This document shows positions 57,930-64,000 of a DNA stretch of 64,000 nucleotides, in pieces. Each line of letters starts with the position of its first letter. Position 1 is the first letter of the stretch. The stretch is taken from positions 2,232,001-2,296,000 of the forward strand of contig NC_009659.1 in assembly GCF_000013625.1 (NCBI RefSeq), written 5' to 3'. Both the position numbers and the translations under genes were made by a program. A model generated the notes under the pieces. That model was not told where the DNA came from, did no database searches, and saw only the letters and a list, made by a program, of their open reading frames with translations. Source of the stretch: Janthinobacterium sp. Marseille. Its GTDB lineage: Bacteria; Pseudomonadota; Gammaproteobacteria; Burkholderiales; Burkholderiaceae_D.

Positions 57930-60332
57930 CTACCAGCGATAAGTGACGGTGCTGATCAGTTTCCGCGGTTCGCCATAGAAGCAACCGTAGGTACAACTAC
58001 CGATGTAAGTCTTGTCCGCCAGGTTGGTGGCATTCAACGCGAACTTCCACCGGTCCCTGCTAAAGCTGAGCATGGCGTCCATCAGCGTGAAGGACGGCAC
58101 CTCGACCCGCGTGCCATGCGCCATGCCATAGGTACTACCCACATAGCGCATTCCGGCACCCACGCGCAAGCCCGGCAGGCCGAAGGAGCCGAAGCCGTAA
58201 TCACTCCAGATCGAGAACTGGTTCAACGGCACCGAGTCGAGGCGACGGCCTTCCGCATCTGGCTGCAAAGGACTGGCCTTGAGCGTGCGCGCGTCGGTGT
58301 AGGCATAGGCAGCGATCAGGTTGGTGTTGCGGCCAATGCGGGTGCGCGCCTCCAGTTCCACTCCGCGCGAGCGCGCCTTGCCGGTCTGGATCTGGTAGGA
58401 CGTATCCATGGGGTCCGCGACGGTGACGTTCTTGCGTGTCAATGTATAGACGGATGCCGACAGCATGGTGTCCGAGCCCGCGGGCTGGTAGCGCAGGCCA
58501 AGCTCATACTGTTCGCCCTCGGTGGGCTTGAAGCGGCTGCCCTCGCGGTCCTGACCGCTGGTCGGCTCGAAGGACTGGCTGTAGCTGACGAACGGTGCCA
58601 GTCCATTGTCGGCCAGGTAGACCAGGCCGGCGCGGCCAGTGAAGGCCTGGCTCTTCTCGTTGTCCGCGTATTGCTCGCCCGTGAAGACGTTGCTTTCGCT
58701 GGCGCGGACCCAGTCCTGTCGACCGCCCAGCAACACGACCCATTTGTCCTCGATTTTCATCTGGTCCTGGATATAGACGCCCATGCGCCGCGTGTCGCTC
58801 TTGGTGGACGATCCATAGTTGGGCGTGGCCGGTCCCATCGGACCGCCGTAGACGGGGTCGTAGAGATCGATGCTGCTGGCCCGCCGCAGATAGCGCTTGG
58901 TCTCGTGCTTGGGCAGCGAATAGTCGAAGCCGGCCAGCACCGTGTGCTGGATAGCGCCCGTCTCCACCTTGTACTGCAACGAAGTGTCGACGTTGAAGGC
59001 CGTTGACAGGTCCCAGCGCGGGCTGGCGGTCCGACTGGCGGTGTGGCGCAGGTCGGGCGCGAGCTGCCAGATGCTGGTGGAATCGTAGCCGCTCTCGGCG
59101 CGGATATAGCGCAGGTTGTTGCGCAAGATCAACCTGTCGTTAAAGGCATGCTCAAACACGTATCCGATCGACGTGCGCTTGAGATCGAAGCGGTCGAAGC
59201 CGGGCTCGCCGCCGAAGCGGTCGCGTGGAATACGGCCGTTGGGATTGGGTAGTACCGTGCCCTGGGCCGGCAGGCCATAGGCATAGGCGGTATGGTCACG
59301 CTGGTATTCCCCAAGCAACGTCAGCGACGTGCCGGCGTTTGGTTGCCACTTTATGGCTGGCGCCACATAAGTCCGATCGTCGGGCACATGGTCGACGAAA
59401 GTATTGCTGTCGCGCCGCAACGCCGTCAGGCGATAGGACCACTGCCCGTCCTCATCCAGCGCGCCACCGAAATCACCTGACAGCTGCTTGCGATCGAAGC
59501 TCCCCAGTTCCACATTCAACTCGCGCAGCGGTTCGGTGACGGGTCGCTTGCTGATCGTGCTGATGACGCCACCCGGTGGCGTCGCGCCGTACAACACGGA
59601 CGAAGCGCCTTTCAAATACTCGATGCGCTCCAGGCCGTATGGCTCTTGCCGCCCGTTGTAGATGTTCACCGTATACAGCGTGCCATCACGATAGTAGTTG
59701 CCCAAGCTAGTGCGGAAGCCGCGCAGGAACAAGCTGTCCGTGGTGCGGTCCATGCCCTCGGCGCGGCTCACACCCGCCACGTATCCCAGTGCATCCTGCA
59801 GGCTTTGCGACTTCAGCGTCTCAATTTCCTGCGCGCCGATCACCGTGATCGATTGCGGCGTTTCGATGATCGGGGTGTCGGTCTTGGTGCCGGTGGCGCT
59901 GCGGCGGGCGGCATAGCCAATAAAAGGACCGGTGGCTGTTTCCTGGCTCGCTGTTGCCGTTATTGCAGGCAAGGTAGAAACCGTTTTCGCCGGAACCGGG
60001 CGCAAATTCAAGGCACCGCTGGCGCTCATGAACAGTTCCAGATCCGTTCCTTGCAAAGCCTGGCGATAAGCTTGATCTGCGCTCATTTCACCCCGGATGG
60101 CAGGCGCCTTGCGGGCTTGCACCTGCTCCGGCTGGATGGAAATGATCTGCCCGCTTTGGCGCGCGATTCTGGTCAGGGTCGCATCCAGCGGCCCGGCCGG
60201 GATGTCAAATGACTGTGCTGCAGATTTGTTGTTTTGTGCAAACGCCGTCTGCATGAGCGCTGGGGAACCCAGGGCAAGGCAGACCGCCAGCACCGATGGC
60301 CGCAATGAAGAAATATTAAAAAATGGGGTCAA
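57930..60332 (-). CDS. TonB-dependent siderophore receptor with signalling domain (module C)
   Basis: An 800-residue outer-membrane receptor with a signal peptide (ending ALMQTAFAQ) and an STN domain (FDIPAGPLDATLTRIARQSGQ). The plug contains SITVIGAQEIETLKSQSLQDALGYV and IEYLKGASSVLYGATPPGGVIS, and the barrel ends GEPRKLISTVTYRW. The C-terminal SCTYGCFYGEPR with two cysteines is typical of FhuA/FoxA-type ferrichrome or ferrioxamine receptors. A TTG start has GGAG seven bases before it. Hand counts of sample 60-base lines give 57-67% GC, against about 50% for receptor B. Confidence 0.9.
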   Translation of the reverse strand: MTPFFNISSLRPSVLAVCLALGSPALMQTAFAQNNKSAAQSFDIPAGPLDATLTRIARQSGQIISIQPEQVQARKAPAIRGEMSADQAYRQALQGTDLELFMSASGALNLRPVPAKTVSTLPAITATASQETATGPFIGYAARRSATGTKTDTPIIETPQSITVIGAQEIETLKSQSLQDALGYVAGVSRAEGMDRTTDSLFLRGFRTSLGNYYRDGTLYTVNIYNGRQEPYGLERIEYLKGASSVLYGATPPGGVISTISKRPVTEPLRELNVELGSFDRKQLSGDFGGALDEDGQWSYRLTALRRDSNTFVDHVPDDRTYVAPAIKWQPNAGTSLTLLGEYQRDHTAYAYGLPAQGTVLPNPNGRIPRDRFGGEPGFDRFDLKRTSIGYVFEHAFNDRLILRNNLRYIRAESGYDSTSIWQLAPDLRHTASRTASPRWDLSTAFNVDTSLQYKVETGAIQHTVLAGFDYSLPKHETKRYLRRASSIDLYDPVYGGPMGPATPNYGSSTKSDTRRMGVYIQDQMKIEDKWVVLLGGRQDWVRASESNVFTGEQYADNEKSQAFTGRAGLVYLADNGLAPFVSYSQSFEPTSGQDREGSRFKPTEGEQYELGLRYQPAGSDTMLSASVYTLTRKNVTVADPMDTSYQIQTGKARSRGVELEARTRIGRNTNLIAAYAYTDARTLKASPLQPDAEGRRLDSVPLNQFSIWSDYGFGSFGLPGLRVGAGMRYVGSTYGMAHGTRVEVPSFTLMDAMLSFSRDRWKFALNATNLADKTYIGSCTYGCFYGEPRKLISTVTYRW

Positions 60333-60460
60333 GGTAATTCTCCGCTATAACAAACGAGATAAACGAGGCTTCATCTGGTTTGTGCAACGAAGAGTGAAAA
60401 GTGACAGGGCTGCCACGACATTATTTGAAAAATATTTTTGGCCGGAAATCAGGCCAGGCT

Positions 60461-61450
60461 TTAGGAAGCAGAATCCTGCAACTCGATGCTGATCCAGTAA
60501 TCAGTACGACTGCGGATAACTATCGGCAAAGTCTCCGCCAGGGCCGCCAAAGTCCGCTTACTGTCATCCAGCGGGAAAGTCCCGGTGACACGCAAGGCAC
60601 CAGCCTGTGGCGTGACGCGCAAAAAGCCGGAACGATAAGGACGCATTGCAGCAATCACTTCGCTCAGCGGACGATCATGCACTTCAATAAAACCATCAAC
60701 CCAGGCAGCGGCAGCGCCGGACGCAGTATCGATGACCGTTATCTGCGACTGATCAAAGCGCGCGGTTTCTCCTGCAACCAGGGTACGGCTGGCACCATCC
60801 TTGGCATCGATGCGTACCGATGAATGCAAGACGGCGAGAACTGTAGCGCCCTCCTCCTGCCTGACCAGGAAACGGGTTCCCAGCGCACGCATGCTACCTT
60901 CCGCACTCTCTACGATGAAGGGGCGCTGCGCATCTGCAGCAACGTCGACGACAATTTCCCCGCTACGCAAATGGATGCGACGCGTACTCTCGTCGAAATC
61001 AATATCAGCCGCGCTGCGTGCGTTCAGCCATATCTGGCTACCATCAGCCAGGTGCATATGCTTGCGCTGGCCGGTAGAGGTACGCAAATCCGCTGTTACC
61101 GTATTCAATGGCGTGATGCGCTGTGCGAGCAAACCGGTACCGGAGCCGACCAGCAACAATGCCAAGGTATTGCGCAGCAGCTTCCGCCGATCCGGCGACT
61201 TCAGCAAGGCGCGCCGCGCCGAACTGCGGACATGGGAAGAGGCAGGCAAACTGTCAAAGGTACCGAGCACCTGCTCCAGATGACGGATCGCAGTGTCATG
61301 ACGTACGTCCTGCAGACGCCATTGTTTGAAGGCTTCGTATTGGACCGGCCCGGCATCGCCGGAGCGCAGGCAGATAATCCAGTCGATAGCCGCTTCGACT
61401 ATCGGATCGGTAACGGCCGGTGCCGATGCAACAGGAGTGAAAGTACTCAT
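60461..61450 (-). CDS. FecR family sigma regulator (module C)
   Basis: A 329-residue single-pass protein. The N-terminal domain AAIDWIICLRSGDAGPVQYEAFKQWRLQDVRHD is followed by a hydrophobic helix near residues 95-112 (LLRNTLALLLVGSGTGLLA). The periplasmic FecR domain contains KHMHLADGSQIWLNARSAADIDF and SAEGSMRALGTRFLV. The start overlaps the fecI stop by four bases. It serves receptor C, which lies 128 bp downstream. Confidence 0.88.
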   Translation of the reverse strand: MSTFTPVASAPAVTDPIVEAAIDWIICLRSGDAGPVQYEAFKQWRLQDVRHDTAIRHLEQVLGTFDSLPASSHVRSSARRALLKSPDRRKLLRNTLALLLVGSGTGLLAQRITPLNTVTADLRTSTGQRKHMHLADGSQIWLNARSAADIDFDESTRRIHLRSGEIVVDVAADAQRPFIVESAEGSMRALGTRFLVRQEEGATVLAVLHSSVRIDAKDGASRTLVAGETARFDQSQITVIDTASGAAAAWVDGFIEVHDRPLSEVIAAMRPYRSGFLRVTPQAGALRVTGTFPLDDSKRTLAALAETLPIVIRSRTDYWISIELQDSAS

Positions 61451-61968
61451 GCCGGCAATGCAGCGGTATAGCAGCAGCTTAGTGCCTGCGCCATATATTG
61501 ACGCACACGACTTGCCGAGACATTCAGCTCGGCTGCAATTTCACTGTAAGTCATGCCATCCAGCTGGCTCATCAGGAATGCGCTGCGCGCCTTGACTGAC
61601 AACCCGTCCAGCAAACGGTCGATAGCCAACAAGGTTTCCAGTACCAGGGCCTGATCTTCCGGCGACGGTGCCACGTCTTCAGGCAAGGCTGCCAGCTCGG
61701 CCAGATAGGCCTGCTCCAGGTCACGCCGACGCCAGCTTTCGAATACCAGCCGGCGTGCAATTGTCGTTAAATAAGCGCGTGGCTCGCGCACGTCCACCAA
61801 TGCTTCCGGACGCCCGAGTATTTGCAGGAAGGCATCGTGCGCAAGATCCGCCGCCTGATGCGTACAGCCCATCTTTTTTCGCAACCAGCCGAACAGCCAA
61901 CCATGATGGTCGCTGTAGAGGGTATGGGCCTGCTGTTGCAGGACTGGGTTAAGGGCCGGGGCCGACAT
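61447..61968 (-). CDS. FecI-like ECF sigma factor (module C)
   Basis: A 173-residue ECF sigma factor with region 2 LYSDHHGWLFGWLRKKMGCTHQAADLAHDAFL and region 4 MTYSEIAAELNVSASRVRQYMAQAL. It is close to the module B sigma in region 2 (GWL.GWLRKK), suggesting the two arose by duplication. The ATG at 61968 is the only good start. A Fur box lies about 45 bp upstream. Confidence 0.9.
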   Translation of the reverse strand: MSAPALNPVLQQQAHTLYSDHHGWLFGWLRKKMGCTHQAADLAHDAFLQILGRPEALVDVREPRAYLTTIARRLVFESWRRRDLEQAYLAELAALPEDVAPSPEDQALVLETLLAIDRLLDGLSVKARSAFLMSQLDGMTYSEIAAELNVSASRVRQYMAQALSCCYTAALPA

Positions 61969-62013
61969 TGGATTTTCTGCGTGCCGTGCATTGGAATGCC
62001 CGGCATTTTAAAT

Positions 62014-62032
62014 AATAATGATTCTCATTATA
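62014..62032 (+). promoter_or_regulatory. Fur box upstream of sigma factor gene C
   Basis: AATAATGATTCTCATTATA differs only at the two outer bases from the perfect site before module B. It lies about 45 bp before the fecI ATG and suggests iron repression of module C. Confidence 0.85.
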
Positions 62033-62120
62033 TTCTCTGTGAATTACCACTGCAAGTCGTCGTAGCAATCTATATCGCTAGTACCGACGCAAAAAACAAG
62101 GAAAAAACCATCATTTGTAC

Positions 62121-64000
62121 TCAAACGTTACCGCTTGAAACTCCTGCTGCCCATTGGGACAAAAACTTCTCTATCTTTGTCTCGATATCACTTTCGACAG
62201 TTCGTAAGCGCAGCAAGGAAATCCCGCTTTTATTCAAAATGCTCTCTTTCACAGCATCTCGTTCGACCTGTAGCGGTTCGGCATGAGAGGAGCCATCGAC
62301 CTCAATCACACCTAGTGGCGTCTTTCCCACTTTGAAATACAGCACAAAATCACAACTGGCACGGTTCTTCATGAACTCGCGCTCACGCGGCGTCAATGTC
62401 TCGTTGCGCGATGAGGCCAATTGAATCAATAAGATCTGAGAGTGGAACTTGATTGCCTGATACGCGTCTTGGGACAAGGCTTCACGCAATATCTGCGCCA
62501 CAATCTGCTCGGACTTATAAAGCGAATCGCCTGGCAGCAATCTGGCATTGAGCCGGTCCAAGGATTGATCGTATTCCTTGTAGAGCAGATCAAAAGCGGA
62601 TACAACAGGCGCGCGATGGATCTGTTTTTCATCTGCGTAGTATTCGATATACCTCAGTAATGCGGCAATATCACCATTGTTGCCGGAAAAGACATCGTCG
62701 CCCGTCACCAGGGTGAATAAGTTCTTTGCCCGTGATACCGCCACATTGACCAGATGAGGATTATCTACAAACCCAAGGTTTCTCTGGCTACTGTATTTCT
62801 TGTCCAGCACTGTGGAAAAGACAATCTCATCACACTCCCTACCCTGAAACTTATGCACCGTATCATTGACGAAATCGGCCGGCAAATGCGTGCGGGAGAG
62901 ATGAACTTGCGCGTTGTAAGGAGCGATGACCCCCCTGCTATTCTCACCATCCCATTCAGTCTTTCCATCCCACTTGAGCGTCGCCAGCAGTGAATCCAAT
63001 TCCCGCAGATTCGCATTATTTCGCGTATGGTTTCCCTTTGCTGTAACGAGCAACTTCAGCGACTTTTCACCAACATCGCGCGTCATCGGAATCAACTGAT
63101 TGTCATAAAACTGTTGATTGCAAAACTGGATAATTCTGGGGTGGCAGCGGTAATGCTCTTTCAACAGCGTTATCGGTATCGTATCTTTGAAAATACCAAC
63201 GCAGGAATCAAGCAGGCTGTATTGCTCACAATCATAGAACGCATTGGTCGGTGCAGCGATGCCCAAATTCATTGGGATGTGCGGAAGCTGTTTTCTGTCA
63301 CCGACAATAATCAAATTCCTGGCACAGCCCAACGCAAGTATTCCCGGCACGACATCCTGCTGAGATGCCTCGTCGATAATGACATAATCGAGAATCACGC
63401 CGTCACCAATCGAGTTGACGATCGAATGCGTACTGCTGCCAATAATCGGAAAGCGCTTTACAAACGTATCGAAATTTTTTCGGTAAGTCGCAGAATCAAA
63501 CGTTGTCTGATCTCGAACATGCTGATGCAGATAGTATTTGAGATGCGCCATCGACTTGCCGGTAAGATCATCCAGCAATGCTTGGAAATTCCCCCGCCGC
63601 AACGCTTCCTGGTGCGCAGTCAATGCCGTTTTTTTATCTTGCAGTGTTTTTTCATAATAATGAAGCTGCAGAGCATAGATCACCGACTTACGCAATTCCC
63701 AATCATCAAACGGTTTAGTACGCCATATTTTGAAATTGAGTAATAACGCGATCCGGTCCTTAAACTTGATTCGCTTCTCGGCAAGATGTGCCAAATAAGC
63801 CATCAAGTCTGCAGATTTACTGGGAGACAGCTTGTACTTATCCAGAGAAGCCGCAACTGATACTTGATTCTCGCGCTGCCATTCCAACAGATAGCGTTGC
63901 TCTATGCTTAACTCATCGATCTCGGCTTGTAACTGTGCCACCGCATTCTGCGCATGAAGAAACTGTTTCAGTTGCTGCAAAACAGCTTGTATTTGCCCCA
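62121..64000 (-). CDS. superfamily 1 helicase with C-terminal DUF2726-like nuclease domain (N-terminus outside window)
   Basis: The last 625 or so residues of an Upf1-like helicase; the frame stays open through the right edge, so the Walker A motif is not seen. Motif II is DYVIIDEASQQD, motif III GDRKQLPHIP; LLKEHYRCHPRI, VHKFQGRECDEIVFS and VNVAVSRAKNLF give the later motifs. A long helical insert precedes motif II. The final 120 residues (from SLYKSEQIV) contain CDFVLYFKVGK and VIEVDGSSH, matching the DUF2726 restriction-endonuclease-like fold. It may cut or unwind DNA or RNA, and similar fusions occur in anti-phage defence and repair. The coding style is more AT-rich than that of the neighbouring genes. 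Confidence 0.82.
   Translation of the reverse strand, partial: GQIQAVLQQLKQFLHAQNAVAQLQAEIDELSIEQRYLLEWQRENQVSVAASLDKYKLSPSKSADLMAYLAHLAEKRIKFKDRIALLLNFKIWRTKPFDDWELRKSVIYALQLHYYEKTLQDKKTALTAHQEALRRGNFQALLDDLTGKSMAHLKYYLHQHVRDQTTFDSATYRKNFDTFVKRFPIIGSSTHSIVNSIGDGVILDYVIIDEASQQDVVPGILALGCARNLIIVGDRKQLPHIPMNLGIAAPTNAFYDCEQYSLLDSCVGIFKDTIPITLLKEHYRCHPRIIQFCNQQFYDNQLIPMTRDVGEKSLKLLVTAKGNHTRNNANLRELDSLLATLKWDGKTEWDGENSRGVIAPYNAQVHLSRTHLPADFVNDTVHKFQGRECDEIVFSTVLDKKYSSQRNLGFVDNPHLVNVAVSRAKNLFTLVTGDDVFSGNNGDIAALLRYIEYYADEKQIHRAPVVSAFDLLYKEYDQSLDRLNARLLPGDSLYKSEQIVAQILREALSQDAYQAIKFHSQILLIQLASSRNETLTPREREFMKNRASCDFVLYFKVGKTPLGVIEVDGSSHAEPLQVERDAVKESILNKSGISLLRLRTVESDIETKIEKFLSQWAAGVSSGNV

Overview
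The window looks like chromosome from a betaproteobacterium of the Oxalobacteraceae, closest in feel to Herminiimonas/Janthinobacterium. I infer this from protein style and gene order (mltG-tmk-holB-pilZ-tatD, cydDCABX, nadB/nadC/nadA, DUF4936 next to an NRDE protein) and from a moderate GC content. No rRNA, tRNA or CRISPR array is visible. Almost all of the sequence is protein-coding with short gaps.

Layout. 1-2840: molybdenum cofactor genes moaA (cut by the left edge), mobA, moeA. 3078-3932: HDOD protein. 3948-9106 (minus): a housekeeping run mltG-tmk-holB-pilZ-GNAT-tatD-ankyrin. 9221-11332 (plus): ygfZ, DUF4936, NRDE. 11337-12708 (minus): short-chain dehydrogenase and thioesterase. 12983-14644: MHS-type transporter preceded by four 11-bp direct repeats. 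14869-18719: purT translationally coupled to a membrane PAS-PAS-GGDEF-EAL protein. 18733-20052: dctA. 20463-27194: NAD genes nadB (plus) and nadA-nadC (minus), separated by an autotransporter with a 21-residue repeat array. 27426-29028: a YbiT-type ABC-F gene carrying a one-base frameshift near its start. 29205-31919: ldcA and two alpha/beta hydrolases. 32006-35657: MocR/PdxR-type regulator divergent from benE-yggS. 35635-37215 (minus): queE-queD-tadA, all acting on tRNA wobble position 34 or its precursor. 37425-39056: Na+/H+ antiporter. 39226-45614 (minus): cydDCABX cytochrome bd operon, including a 41-residue CydX. 45946-49204: orphan small protein, dehydrogenase/LysR pair, group III truncated haemoglobin, azurin.

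49516-61968 is an iron-acquisition island of three complete cell-surface signalling modules (FecI sigma factor, FecR regulator, TonB-dependent receptor with an N-terminal signalling domain). Each sigma gene has a Fur-box-like sequence just upstream. Module A runs plus; modules B and C run minus, so receptors A and B converge on a shared bidirectional terminator. The window ends in a superfamily 1 helicase with a C-terminal DUF2726-like nuclease domain, cut by the right edge.

The observations I would follow first are: a perfect 27-bp inverted-repeat element upstream of the haemoglobin gene with a decayed copy upstream of the cyd operon; the four helically phased 11-bp repeats before the MHS transporter; the MocR-BenE-YggS arrangement, which hints at vitamin B6 rather than benzoate; the ABC-F frameshift; and the edge helicase-nuclease.
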